Of a DNA stretch of 64,000 nucleotides, positions 32,271 to 42,305 are shown in pieces. The DNA comes from Phaeospirillum tilakii (lineage in GTDB: Bacteria; Pseudomonadota; Alphaproteobacteria; Rhodospirillales; Magnetospirillaceae). The translations under genes were made by a program, and so were the position numbers. The notes beneath the pieces were generated by a model. It did not search any database. It worked only from the letters and a program-made list of their open reading frames with translations, and was not told the DNA's origin. Each line of letters opens with the position of its first letter. The stretch's first letter is position 1. The stretch is from the NCBI RefSeq assembly GCF_042683125.1, contig NZ_JBHUIY010000001.1, positions 161,670 through 225,669 of the forward strand, written 5' to 3'.

Positions 32271-32609
32271 TCAGCGTTTGCCGATCATCATGTTGCGGGT
32301 GGCGGCGGGGAGGGTGACCACCAGCCCGTCGAGGTCTTCGGTCATGATGATCTGGCAGCCGAGGCGCGAGGTGGCGGTCAGGCCGAAGGCGAGGTCGAGC
32401 ATGTCTTCCTCGTCCTCGCTGGCCTGGGGCAGGCGGTCATACCATTCCTTGGCGACGACGACGTGGCAGGTCGAGCAGGCCAGCGAGCCTTCGCAGGCGC
32501 CTTCGAGTTCGACATGGCCGCGATGGGCGGCTTCGAGCACCGACTGGCCGAGCGCGGCCTCGACTTCGGTGCGCGAGCCATCGGGATTGATGAAGGTCAG
32601 TTTGGGCAT
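32271..32609 (-). CDS. fdx: ISC-type [2Fe-2S] ferredoxin
   Basis: 112 residues; donates electrons for Fe-S cluster assembly on IscU. Cluster ligands: C-E-G-S-L-A-C-S-T-C near 39-48 and the fourth Cys in R-L-G-C-Q-I near 83 (adrenodoxin type). The C-terminal acidic region D-E-E-D-M-L-D matches the IscS-interaction surface. Last gene of the isc operon, 30 bases after hscA. Confidence 0.96.
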   Translation of the reverse strand: MPKLTFINPDGSRTEVEAALGQSVLEAAHRGHVELEGACEGSLACSTCHVVVAKEWYDRLPQASEDEEDMLDLAFGLTATSRLGCQIIMTEDLDGLVVTLPAATRNMMIGKR

Positions 32610-32639
32610 GAGGGTCCCTGTTGAGTCGGTGGTGACGGG

Positions 32640-34541
<1,902 letters not shown>

Positions 34542-35201
34542 TCAGGGCATCCTCGTCAGGCGGGACTTCTTGGCGCGGGCCTCTTCGGCCAGCTTGACCA
34601 GGTATTTGAGGCGGATGGCGAGATGGGCGGCCTGCTCCAGCTCGGCGGCGTTGAAGGCGGCGGAGATCCGGCACTGGCAGGCCAGCACCGCCGATTCGGC
34701 CTCCATCGCCAGCCGGGCGACCTCGTCGGCGCTGGCGGCCTCGGCCAGCGCCTCGCGCCGTTCCATCTGCTCCATCAGCAACGCGCGGTCGTTGATGGTG
34801 CCGCAGGCGGTCAGATCGACCGGCCGGCCGCGCAGCGCCAGCAGGGCGGCGGCGCGCTTCAGCGGGTCCTTGAGGGTCTCGTAGGCCTCGTTGATCGCGG
34901 TGGCCTGGGCCTGCGACAGCGCCTTCTCGCGCGGGGCGCGGGCGGCGAAGCGGTCGGGATGCAGCCGCATCTGGAGGCCGAGATACTGGCGTTCGAGCTG
35001 GGCGAGGTCGAGGTCGAACGAGGCGATCAGGCCGAGCCGGGTGAACGGATCGACCGCCCCCGGCCCCTGCACCGCGCCGCAGACCGAGCAGAACAGGGCG
35101 CGGGCCGCCACCGGTCCCTTGCAGGACCAGCAGGGGACGATCCGGGCGGCGGACGCCGCCGCGCCCGGCGCCTCAGACGTGGAAGGATTCACCACAGCCA
35201 C
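34542..35201 (-). CDS. hscB: Fe-S assembly co-chaperone HscB with N-terminal zinc-ribbon motif
   Basis: 219 residues. The J-domain has the H-P-D triad in L-H-P-D-R-F near 82. The C-terminal helical domain binds IscU and HscA. The first 45 residues add C-W-S-C and C-S-V-C (near 24-27 and 38-41), a tetra-Cys site known in eukaryotic HSC20 but not in the E. coli protein. The start at 35201 overlaps iscA by 29 bases; a later start would remove the first Cys pair, so the overlap is accepted. Confidence 0.92.
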   Translation of the reverse strand: MAVVNPSTSEAPGAAASAARIVPCWSCKGPVAARALFCSVCGAVQGPGAVDPFTRLGLIASFDLDLAQLERQYLGLQMRLHPDRFAARAPREKALSQAQATAINEAYETLKDPLKRAAALLALRGRPVDLTACGTINDRALLMEQMERREALAEAASADEVARLAMEAESAVLACQCRISAAFNAAELEQAAHLAIRLKYLVKLAEEARAKKSRLTRMP

Positions 35202-35508
35202 AGCGGCCCTTCTCGTTCGGGTTGCGGAAGACGAAGCCGGACTGCATCTTGTCCTCGACGAAGTCCATCTCGGTGCCGAGGATGAACATCGTCGCCTTGG
35301 GATCGATCAGCACGGTGACGCCGTTATGCTCGACCACCTCGTCGTAGGGGGTGCGCTCGTCGGCATATTCGAGGGTGTAGGACAGGCCGGAGCAGCCCTT
35401 CGACTGGACGCCGATGCGGATGCCGGCCGACGGCTTGCCGCGTTTGGCCAGCAGGGCCTTGACCCGCTCGGCGGCGGCGTCGGTGACGATCAGGGGGGCA
35501 GGGCTCAT
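35173..35508 (-). CDS. iscA: Fe-S cluster assembly protein IscA
   Basis: 111 residues; A-type carrier that accepts iron or clusters. The three conserved Cys are in K-G-C-S-G near 39 and G-R-C-G-C-G near 103-105. The start ATG at 35508 gives the usual length; the frame is open further upstream without a ribosome site. It sits between iscU and hscB. Confidence 0.95.
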   Translation of the reverse strand: MSPAPLIVTDAAAERVKALLAKRGKPSAGIRIGVQSKGCSGLSYTLEYADERTPYDEVVEHNGVTVLIDPKATMFILGTEMDFVEDKMQSGFVFRNPNEKGRCGCGESFHV

Positions 35509-35557
35509 GATGCGGATCCTCGCGTAAGTCTGAACAGGAAACCCGGAGCGGCCAAGC

Positions 35558-35962
35558 TTATTCCGCCGCCGCGCTGTCGTCCTTGCCGGATTTGGCGCGG
35601 TAATCGGCGATCGCCGCCTTGATCGCATCCTCGGCCAGCACCGAACAATGGATCTTGACCGGCGGCAGCGCCAGTTCCTGGGCGATGTCGGTGTTCTTGA
35701 TCTGGCCGGCCTCGTCCAGGCTCTTGCCCTTGACCCATTCGGTCACCAGCGACGACGACGCGATCGCCGAGCCGCAGCCGAAGGTCTTGAACTTGGCGTC
35801 CTCGATGATGCCCTCGGCGTTGACCTTGATCTGGAGCTTCATCACGTCGCCGCAGGCCGGGGCGCCGACCAGACCGGTGCCGACCGACTCGTCGTTCTTG
35901 TCGAGCGAGCCGACATTGCGCGGATGTTCGTAATGGTCGATGACCTTGTCGCTGTATGCCAT
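35558..35962 (-). CDS. iscU: Fe-S cluster scaffold IscU
   Basis: 134 residues; builds the cluster from IscS sulfur. Ligands: Cys in P-A-C-G-D near 37, F-G-C-G-S near 63 and H-C-S near 106, with Asp39. The HscA-binding L-P-P-V-K motif is near 99-103. Typical IscU length with a short Ala/Asp-rich tail. A repeat-containing gap separates it from iscS. Confidence 0.97.
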   Translation of the reverse strand: MAYSDKVIDHYEHPRNVGSLDKNDESVGTGLVGAPACGDVMKLQIKVNAEGIIEDAKFKTFGCGSAIASSSLVTEWVKGKSLDEAGQIKNTDIAQELALPPVKIHCSVLAEDAIKAAIADYRAKSGKDDSAAAE

Positions 35963-36079
35963 GTTACTCTACTCCCCGTTGCGGATGCCGATCTTTCGAG
36001 AATTATTCCAAATTATCGGCCCGCGCTCAATCCCGTCCTGATGGCCACCGCCGCTCCCTCCCTCTTTTTGCTGAAAAAA

Positions 36080-36126
36080 GAGGGGGTTTGGGGCCTTGCC
36101 CCAAGCGGGTGCGGGCGGCAGCCCGC
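36080..36126. repeat. Family B/C repeat between iscS and iscU
   Basis: GAGGGGGTTTGGGGC, then GCCCCAAGCGGGTGCGGGC and GGCAGCCCGC: two hairpins that join the C-type head to the B-type tail. It begins 3 bases after the iscS stop and lies inside the isc operon, where it could change the ratio of iscS to iscU mRNA. Confidence 0.75.
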
Positions 36127-36129
36127 CGA

Positions 36130-37413
36130 TCAATGCTCGGCCCACTGCACCGTGCTGACGTCGATGCCTTCCTGGTGCATCTCCCACAGCGGGCTCAACC
36201 CGCGCAGATGCTCGACCGCCTCGGCGATCTGGTCGATCGCGGTGCCGACCTCGTCCTCGGTGGTGAAGCGGCCGAGGCCGAGGCGCAGGCTGGTATGCGC
36301 CATTTCCGGGCTGAGGCCCAGCGCCCGCAGCACATAGGAGGGTTCGAGCGAGGCCGAGGTGCAGGCCGAGCCCGACGACACCGCGAGGCCCTTGATTCCC
36401 ATCATCAGCCCCTCGCCCTCGACGAAGGCGAACGAGACGTTGAGGTTGCCGGGCAGGCGGCGTTCCAGGTCGCCATTGACGTAGATCTCGGGCAGCCGCT
36501 GCTCCAGCCCGGACAGCAGCCGGTTGCGCAGCCCGAGCAGCCGTTCGGCCTCGCTGGCCATCTCGGCCTTGCACAGGGCGGCGGCGGTGCCGAAGCCGAC
36601 GCAGAGCGGGGTCGCCAGCGTGCCCGAGCGCATGCCGCGTTCCTGGCCGCCGCCATTGATCAACGGCACCAGCCGGACGCGGGGGCGGCGGCGGACGTAA
36701 AGGGCGCCGATCCCCTTCGGCCCGTAGATCTTGTGGCCGGAGATGCTCATCAGGTCGATGTTCATCGCGTTGACGTCGAGCGGGATCTTGCCGACGGCCT
36801 GGGCGCAGTCGCTGTGGAACAGCACCCCCTTCGACCGGCACAGCGCGCCGATCTCGGCCAGCGGCTGGATCACCCCGATCTCGTTGTTGGCGCCCATCAC
36901 CGACACCACGGCGGTGCGGTCGGTGATCTCGGCGGCGAGTTGGTCGAGGTCGATCAGCCCGTCGGTGCCGACCGGCAGGTAGGTGACGCGGAAGCCGTCC
37001 TGTTCGAGATGGCGGCAGGTGTCGAGCACGCATTTGTGCTCGGTGGTGACGGTGATGATGTGGTCGCGCTTGTCGCGCAGGAAGCGGGCGGCGCCCTTGA
37101 TCGCCAGATTGTTGGATTCGGTCGCGCCCGAGGTGAACACGATTTCCTTGGCGTCGGCGCCGATCAGGGCGGCGATTTCGGCGCGGGCCTGCTCGACCGC
37201 CTCCTCGGCTTCCCAGCCATAGGCGTGGTTGCGCGAATGGGGGTTGCCGAACTTCTCGGTGAACCAGGGCAGCATCGCCGCCACCACCCGCGGGTCGCAC
37301 GGGGTGGTGGCCTGGTAATCGAGATAGATCGGCATGCCGGGGCGGCGCGGCAGCGCCGGGGTGACGCCCGGTTCGAGCGAAGGCGAGGTCGTCGGGGGGA
37401 CGTGGGCGGTCAT
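36130..37413 (-). CDS. iscS: Cysteine desulfurase IscS
   Basis: 427 residues; PLP enzyme supplying sulfur for Fe-S clusters and tRNA thiolation. P-I-Y-L-D-Y-Q-A-T-T-P opens the core at about residue 27. The PLP Lys is in S-G-H-K-I-Y-G-P-K-G near 229, and the catalytic Cys in S-S-G-S-A-C-T-S near 351. The first 26 residues are an extra low-complexity head. ATG 37413 was chosen for the GGAAGGAA upstream; a start at 37335 would give the E. coli length. Confidence 0.95.
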   Translation of the reverse strand: MTAHVPPTTSPSLEPGVTPALPRRPGMPIYLDYQATTPCDPRVVAAMLPWFTEKFGNPHSRNHAYGWEAEEAVEQARAEIAALIGADAKEIVFTSGATESNNLAIKGAARFLRDKRDHIITVTTEHKCVLDTCRHLEQDGFRVTYLPVGTDGLIDLDQLAAEITDRTAVVSVMGANNEIGVIQPLAEIGALCRSKGVLFHSDCAQAVGKIPLDVNAMNIDLMSISGHKIYGPKGIGALYVRRRPRVRLVPLINGGGQERGMRSGTLATPLCVGFGTAAALCKAEMASEAERLLGLRNRLLSGLEQRLPEIYVNGDLERRLPGNLNVSFAFVEGEGLMMGIKGLAVSSGSACTSASLEPSYVLRALGLSPEMAHTSLRLGLGRFTTEDEVGTAIDQIAEAVEHLRGLSPLWEMHQEGIDVSTVQWAEH

Positions 37414-37444
37414 GGCTGCATTCCTTCCTTCTTCTGTCCTCCGG

Positions 37445-38587
37445 TCACGCCGCCTGGGGCGCGCTGACCGTAAATCCCTTGCGTCCGGCCAGTTCGCCCC
37501 AGGCGGCGACGAACCGGTCGACATCTTGATCCGTGCTGGCCCAACCCAGGCTGACCCGGATCGCCGATCCGGCCACCGTGTCGGGCAGGCCCATCGCCGC
37601 CAGCACCCGGCTCGACCTCTGCCGGCCCGAGGCGCAGGCCGGGCCGCTGCTGACCGCGATCCCGGCGAGGTCGAGCGCCATCACCTGGGTCGCCCCGGCC
37701 AGACCGGGCAGGGCAAGGCAACTGGTGTTGCCCAGCCGGGGCGCGCCGGCCCCGATCACCCGTGCCGTCGGCACCCGCGCCAGCGCCAGCTTTTCCAGCC
37801 GGTCCCGCAGCGCGCCCACTCGAAATGTGGGGCCGTCGGGCGCCAAATCATCCCCTACCAACGCCGAGGCGGCGCCGAAGCCGACGATGCCGGGCAGGTT
37901 CTCGGTGCCGGCGCGGCGTCCGCTCTCCTGTCCCCCTCCAAGCAAGAGGGATGCCAATTGTCGCGACGGATCGGCCAGCACCAGCGCGCCGATTCCGGGC
38001 GGACCGCCCATCTTGTGGGCGGACAGGGTGAGAAAATCGGCAGCGAGCGCGTCGAGCGCGACCGGAATCCGTCCGGCGGCCTGGGCCGCGTCGCAATGCA
38101 GCCAGCCGCCCCGGGCGTGGACCAGCCGCGCCGCCTCGGCCACCGGCTGGATCACCCCGGTCTCGTTGTTGGCCAGCATCACCGACACCAGCGCCGGACG
38201 CGGATCGGCGGCGAGCCGGCGGTCGAGATCGGCGAGGTCGATCACCCCGTCCGGGCCGACCGCGATTTCCTCGCCGCCGCGTGCCGCCGCCGCCACCGCC
38301 AGCGAGGGATGCTCGATCGCCGACAGCAGCAGGCGCGGCACCGCCAGCCCGGCCAGCAAGGCGGCATTGGCCTCGGTGCCGCCCGAAGTGAAGATCAATC
38401 CGGCCGGATCGGCCCCGACCAGCGCCGCCACCTCGGCCCGCGCCGCCTCGATCCGGGCGCGGGCGGCGCGGCCGGGGCCGTGCACCGCCGAGGGGTTGCC
38501 CGGCGCGGCCCAGGCGGCGGCGATCGCCGCCGCGACCTCGGGCCGCAGCGGGGCGCCGGCATTGTAATCGAGATAGACCGTGGCCAT
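37445..38587 (-). CDS. Second cysteine desulfurase (NifS/IscS-like)
   Basis: 380 residues. V-Y-L-D-Y-N-A-G-A-P-L-R-P at the start, PLP Lys in S-A-H-K-M-G-G-P-P-G near 203, catalytic Cys in S-S-G-P-A-C-A-S-G near 327. It differs clearly from the adjacent IscS: shorter, without the E. coli IscS C-terminal tail. Alphaproteobacterial isc operons often carry such a paralogue beside iscS. It may serve cluster assembly under other conditions, or a different acceptor. It lies between iscR and iscS with gaps of 22 and 31 bases. Confidence 0.9.
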   Translation of the reverse strand: MATVYLDYNAGAPLRPEVAAAIAAAWAAPGNPSAVHGPGRAARARIEAARAEVAALVGADPAGLIFTSGGTEANAALLAGLAVPRLLLSAIEHPSLAVAAAARGGEEIAVGPDGVIDLADLDRRLAADPRPALVSVMLANNETGVIQPVAEAARLVHARGGWLHCDAAQAAGRIPVALDALAADFLTLSAHKMGGPPGIGALVLADPSRQLASLLLGGGQESGRRAGTENLPGIVGFGAASALVGDDLAPDGPTFRVGALRDRLEKLALARVPTARVIGAGAPRLGNTSCLALPGLAGATQVMALDLAGIAVSSGPACASGRQRSSRVLAAMGLPDTVAGSAIRVSLGWASTDQDVDRFVAAWGELAGRKGFTVSAPQAA

Positions 38588-38609
38588 CGGTGCGGGCCTC
38601 CGGGCCGGG

Positions 38610-39080
38610 CTATTGTGCCGCGACGGTGCCGGACCGGTCGCCGCCGTGGAACATTCCCGAGGTGCCGAGCAGACGCCGTTCGCAGACGTCGGCCAGCGAC
38701 ACCGAGCTGAGGTAGAGATAGATCTGGTTGCCCAGTTCCTCCCACAGATCGTGGGTCAGGCAGCGCCCCTTGTCGTCATGGCAGCCGGACGGGGTGCCGG
38801 GCGAGCAGCGGGTGGTCTGGATCGGCTCGTCCACCGCCAGGATGATGTCGGAGATGCGGATCTGCTGCGCCGGCCGCGACAGCAGATAGCCGCCGCCCGG
38901 GCCGCGCACGCTCTTGACCAGCCCCCCTTTGCGTAACTTTCCGAACAATTGTTCCAGATAGGACAGGGAAATCTCCTGGCGCTCGGCGATGTCGGCCAGC
39001 GCGACCGGGCTGCCGTGGGAATGGCTGGCGAGATCGACCATCGCCATCACCGCGTAGCGTCCCTTGGTGCTGAGTTTCAT
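38610..39080 (-). CDS. iscR: Rrf2-family Fe-S regulator IscR
   Basis: 156 residues. N-terminal winged helix M-K-L-S-T-K-G-R-Y-A-V-M-A-M-V-D-L-A. The dimer helix is followed by the cluster loop R-C-S-P-G-T-P-S-G-C-H-D-D-K-G-R-C-L-T-H near 91-110. Three Cys and the His of the [2Fe-2S] site are kept, but spacing is C-x7-C-x6-C rather than the x5/x5 of E. coli IscR. It should repress the isc operon when clusters are plentiful. Its ATG overlaps the cysE stop by 4 bases. Confidence 0.94.
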   Translation of the reverse strand: MKLSTKGRYAVMAMVDLASHSHGSPVALADIAERQEISLSYLEQLFGKLRKGGLVKSVRGPGGGYLLSRPAQQIRISDIILAVDEPIQTTRCSPGTPSGCHDDKGRCLTHDLWEELGNQIYLYLSSVSLADVCERRLLGTSGMFHGGDRSGTVAAQ

Positions 39081-39871
39081 GATCCCGTCTCCCGATGCGG
39101 TGCCGTCCCGCCGGCGGGAGCGGGATGGGGCGGGGGATGGCCGGCGGCCGGGGGCGTCGTCTCGCCGGACACCAGATGAGGCAGACGCGAGCACCCCAGC
39201 GCCGGGTGCCCGTGCAGTTCGGTTTCGAGCTCGCGCACCCGCTCGACCAGGGTGGCGACCTGACCGCGCAGGCTGTCGATCGCCCGGACCATCGGATCGG
39301 GCAGGGCGGAGGAATTCTCCGGCAGCCCGTAGGCGCAGAATTCGACCCCCTTGGCCCGGCGCATCACCATCCGCGCCGGAATGCCGACCATCGTCACCCC
39401 GGGGGGGACGTCGGTCAGCACCACCGCGTTGGCGCCGATCCGGGCGCCCTGGCCGACGGTGACCGGGCCGAGCACCTGGGCGCCCGAACCGACGATCACC
39501 CCGTCTTGCAGGGTGGGGTGGCGCTTGCCCCGGTGCAGCGAGGTGCCGCCCAGGGTGACGCCGTGATAGAGGGTGACGTCGGCGCCGATCTCGGCGGTCT
39601 CGCCGATCACCACGCCGGTGCCGTGATCGATGAACAGCCGGGGCCCGACCGTGGCGCCGGGGTGGATCTCGATCCCGGTGAACAGCCGGCCGAGATGGGA
39701 CAGAAACCGGCCGAGCACCCGGGCGCCGCGTTGCCAGCACCAGTGCGACAGGCGGTGGATCGTCACCGCGTGCAGGCCGGGGTAGCACAGCACGACCTCG
39801 AGCCGGGAGTGGGCGGCGGGGTCGCGGGCGCGGATCGAATCGATGTCTTCGCGAAGCCTCTTGAAAATCAT
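39077..39871 (-). CDS. cysE: Serine O-acetyltransferase
   Basis: 264 residues; acetylates serine, the committed step to cysteine, the sulfur source for IscS. Short SAT form: helical N-terminus I-F-K-R-L-R-E-D-I, then hexapeptide helix with I-H-P-G-A, D-H-G-T-G-V-V-I-G-E and H-P-T-L-Q-D near 72-150. The Pro/His-rich C-terminal tail beyond residue 235 is not part of the enzyme fold. ATG 39871 is preferred to an upstream TTG. As the first gene of the operon it is coupled to iscR by ATGA overlap. Confidence 0.93.
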   Translation of the reverse strand: MIFKRLREDIDSIRARDPAAHSRLEVVLCYPGLHAVTIHRLSHWCWQRGARVLGRFLSHLGRLFTGIEIHPGATVGPRLFIDHGTGVVIGETAEIGADVTLYHGVTLGGTSLHRGKRHPTLQDGVIVGSGAQVLGPVTVGQGARIGANAVVLTDVPPGVTMVGIPARMVMRRAKGVEFCAYGLPENSSALPDPMVRAIDSLRGQVATLVERVRELETELHGHPALGCSRLPHLVSGETTPPAAGHPPPHPAPAGGTAPHRETGS

Positions 39872-39958
39872 AGCTCTCAATATGTTAATCTGAGCCAGGA
39901 CGGCCGGATCGGCCGTCGGGGGAAGTGATCATTCCGGCGCGCCAGCACATCGCGGTGG

Positions 39959-39987
39959 ACTGTACTATGTCCGACAAGGCAGGTCAA
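39959..39987 (-). promoter_or_regulatory. Promoter of the cysE-iscR-isc operon with overlapping palindrome
   Basis: On the minus strand TTGACC (39982-39987) and TACAGT (39959-39964) are 17 bases apart, a plausible sigma-70 pair about 90 bases upstream of cysE. The inverted repeat GGAC-N8-GTCC at 39957-39972 covers the -10 element, where a repressor such as IscR could bind. Confidence 0.45.
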
Positions 39988-40084
39988 GTTTGGCCGGCTT
40001 TAGGGCGGATTTTGTGCTTTTTATCCTGATTCGTCCGCTCGGCTTTCGGGCGGCGACGGGAGTGGGAGATGAGTGCGGTGAACC

Positions 40085-40777
40085 ATGCCTGAAGTGATTT
40101 TCAACGGACCGGACGGCCGTCTCGAAGGGCGCTATCATCACGGAAAGTCGTCCAACGCACCCCTGGCCCTCCTGTTGCATCCTCATCCGCAGCACGGCGG
40201 AACGATGAACAACAAGGTGGTGTTCGCTCTCTATCACGCCTTCGTGCGGCGGGGGTTCTCGACCCTCCGTTTCAATTTTCGCGGCGTCGGCCGCAGTCAG
40301 GGCAAGTTCGACAATGGCCAGGGGGAATTGTCGGACGCGGCGTCGGCGCTTGACTGGATGCAGTCGTTCAACCCGAACGCGCAGGCCTGCTGGGTCGGCG
40401 GCTTCTCGTTCGGGGCCTGGATCGCGATGCAGCTGCTGATGCGGCGGCCCGAGATCGACGGCTTCGTCTCGGTGGCCCCGCCGGCCAACGTGTTCGACTT
40501 CACCTTCCTGGCGCCCTGTCCCTCCTCGGGGCTGATCGTCCACGGCACCGCCGACGATCTGGTGCCCGAGGCCAGCGTCGCCAAGCTGGCGGCCAAGCTG
40601 GCCGCCCAGCGCAGCATCCGGGTCGGCTACCGCACCATCGAGGGGGCCAACCATTTCTTCGGCGCCCAGCTCGACGAGTTGGGCAGTCTGGTCGAAACCT
40701 ATCTGGCCGAGGCCTGCCCGCTGCGTCCGGCGACCTCGACCGCCGCCCAACTGGCGGTGGCGGGCATCGCCGAGTGA
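40085..40777 (+). CDS. Alpha/beta hydrolase
   Basis: 230 residues, cytoplasmic. The nucleophile elbow G-G-F-S-F-G-A gives Ser near 117, H-P-H-P-Q-H-G-G near 33-40 forms the oxyanion loop, acid D-D-L-V-P is near 158, and catalytic His in E-G-A-N-H-F-F-G near 187. The H-P-H-P-x-x-G-G-x-M-x-x-K pattern is typical of a small bacterial family annotated as alpha/beta hydrolases of unknown substrate. Divergent from cysE and followed by a long perfect hairpin. Confidence 0.85.
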   Translation: MPEVIFNGPDGRLEGRYHHGKSSNAPLALLLHPHPQHGGTMNNKVVFALYHAFVRRGFSTLRFNFRGVGRSQGKFDNGQGELSDAASALDWMQSFNPNAQACWVGGFSFGAWIAMQLLMRRPEIDGFVSVAPPANVFDFTFLAPCPSSGLIVHGTADDLVPEASVAKLAAKLAAQRSIRVGYRTIEGANHFFGAQLDELGSLVETYLAEACPLRPATSTAAQLAVAGIAE

Positions 40778-40780
40778 TCC

Positions 40781-40818
40781 GTGTCCCCGTCGCCGGCGGC
40801 GGCCGGCGACGGGGACAC
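40781..40818 (+). terminator. Perfect 17-bp stem hairpin after the hydrolase gene
   Basis: GTGTCCCCGTCGCCGGC at 40781-40797 pairs exactly with GCCGGCGACGGGGACAC at 40802-40818 across a 4-base loop, 3 bases after the stop. Only a short T-run (ATTT) follows. Very stable; terminator or 3' end protector. Confidence 0.65.
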
Positions 40819-40940
40819 GCATTTGCAGAATTTTTCGGCGAAAAAGGGTAGTCTCAGCGAAAACGCGATCGCGCGGCGTCCCGCGTCGCGGGCCGGGCCC
40901 GCCGCCCCGCCGGACCGGTCGCCGGCGAGGAGGCGTGGCG

Positions 40941-42134
40941 ATGAAGCGATCCGGTCTGGCCCTGCTGGCCCTGCTGCTGACCCTCTGGCTGGCCATCCCG
41001 CCGGCCTGGGCCGACATCTTCGATCCGATCGAGGCGACCCGGCAGATCACCGCCCAGGGTGACGCCCTGGCCGCTTCCTATCGTCCCGAACAGAAACAAC
41101 AGACGATCGACGCGGTGTCCGCGCTGTATTTCGACCGGTTCGAGGGGCCGCTCGATCAGGCGGTCGGCGCGATCGATCCCGCCCTCAAGGGCGAGATCGA
41201 GGCCGGCTTCGCCCAGATGATCGGCCTCGCCCGCCGGGGCGCCCCGCCCGAGGCGGTGCAGGCGGCCTGGGGCGATCTGCGCGGCCGGCTCGATCTGGTC
41301 CCGGTGCGGATCGGCGGCGTCGGCTTCTGGAGGACCCTCGGCCAATCGGCGCTGATCCTGATCCGCGAGGGGGTCGAGGCGCTGCTGGTGGTGTCGGCGC
41401 TGCTGACCTTCCTGCACCGCACCGGCGCCGAGCGCCATGAACGGGTGGTGTTCCAGGGGGTGGCGTGGGCGGTGGCGGCCAGTCTGGCGATGGCCTGGGC
41501 GCTGAGCGAGGCGCTGGCGCTGTCCGGTCCGGACGAGGACGTGATCGAGGGCGTCACCATGCTGCTGGCGGCGGCGGTGCTGTTCTATTGCTGTTGGTGG
41601 CTGGTGGCCAAACGCGAGTTCGAACGCTGGCAGGCCTACATCAAGGACCAGATCGGCCGGGCCGCCGCCGGCGGGCGGCTGTTCGCGATCGGTTTCGCCG
41701 CCTTCCTCGCCGTGTTCCGCGAGGGGGCCGAGACGGTGCTGTTCTATCAGGCGCTGGCCGCCGCCGCGCCGGGGCAGGGGGCCGCCGTCAGCCTGGGCAT
41801 CGCCGTGGCGGTGCTGGCGCTGGCCGGGATCTATCTGACGATGCGGTTCCTGTCGGTCCGGCTGCCGCTGCGGCTGTTCTTCAACGCCACCGCCGCCCTG
41901 CTTTATTACCTCGCGATCTGCTTCGCCGGCGACGGGGTGGTCGAGTTGCAGACCGCCCGCCTGCTGCCGGCTACCGGGCTCGACGGCTGGCCGACCTATG
42001 GCTGGATCGGCTTCCACCCCACCCTCGAAGGAATCGCCGCCCAGGCCCTGCTGGTGCTGCCGTCGCTGGCGGTGGGGGTCTGGTGGCTGTGGCAGGCCCG
42101 GCCCCGCCGCGACCGCCCGGCGCACAGCCGCTGA
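40941..42134 (+). CDS. FTR1/EfeU-family iron permease
   Basis: 397 residues. Signal peptide at 1-25 (A-W-A), then a periplasmic helical region to about 125, then seven predicted membrane segments. Two R-E-G-x-E motifs (I-R-E-G-V-E-A-L-L near 147 and F-R-E-G-A-E-T-V-L-F near 260) are the iron-coordinating signature of the FTR1 family. The N-terminal extra domain resembles the fused form seen in some bacterial FTR1 proteins. ATG 40941 lies 7 bases after GAGGAGG; the GTG at 40935 is too close. No EfeO or EfeB partner is adjacent. Confidence 0.9.
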   Translation: MKRSGLALLALLLTLWLAIPPAWADIFDPIEATRQITAQGDALAASYRPEQKQQTIDAVSALYFDRFEGPLDQAVGAIDPALKGEIEAGFAQMIGLARRGAPPEAVQAAWGDLRGRLDLVPVRIGGVGFWRTLGQSALILIREGVEALLVVSALLTFLHRTGAERHERVVFQGVAWAVAASLAMAWALSEALALSGPDEDVIEGVTMLLAAAVLFYCCWWLVAKREFERWQAYIKDQIGRAAAGGRLFAIGFAAFLAVFREGAETVLFYQALAAAAPGQGAAVSLGIAVAVLALAGIYLTMRFLSVRLPLRLFFNATAALLYYLAICFAGDGVVELQTARLLPATGLDGWPTYGWIGFHPTLEGIAAQALLVLPSLAVGVWWLWQARPRRDRPAHSR

Positions 42135-42137
42135 CAG

Positions 42138-42300
42138 GCGGGCTCCGCCCGCACCCGCCAAGGGCCGCAAGGCCCTTGGAACCCATTCCCTCTCCTTCGC
42201 GCGACCAACGCCCGCGCCCAGGCTGACCGGCTTTTCCGCGCCCGACCATCGACGGGATCCAAGGGCCTTGCGGCCCTTGGCGGGGGTGGGCAGAGCCCAC
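42138..42300. repeat. Family A inverted repeat pair (A6)
   Basis: The units at 42138-42184 and 42254-42300 face each other across about 70 bases that include CGCCCGCGCCCAGGCTGACC. They fill the gap between the convergent iron permease and SDR genes, starting 3 bases after the permease stop. Confidence 0.9.
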
Positions 42301-42305
42301 CAACC

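Noticed and set aside
40819..40900. Fur site upstream of the iron permease
   Set aside because: GCATTTGCAGAATTTTTCGGC looked suggestive, but no inverted partner of useful length was found.
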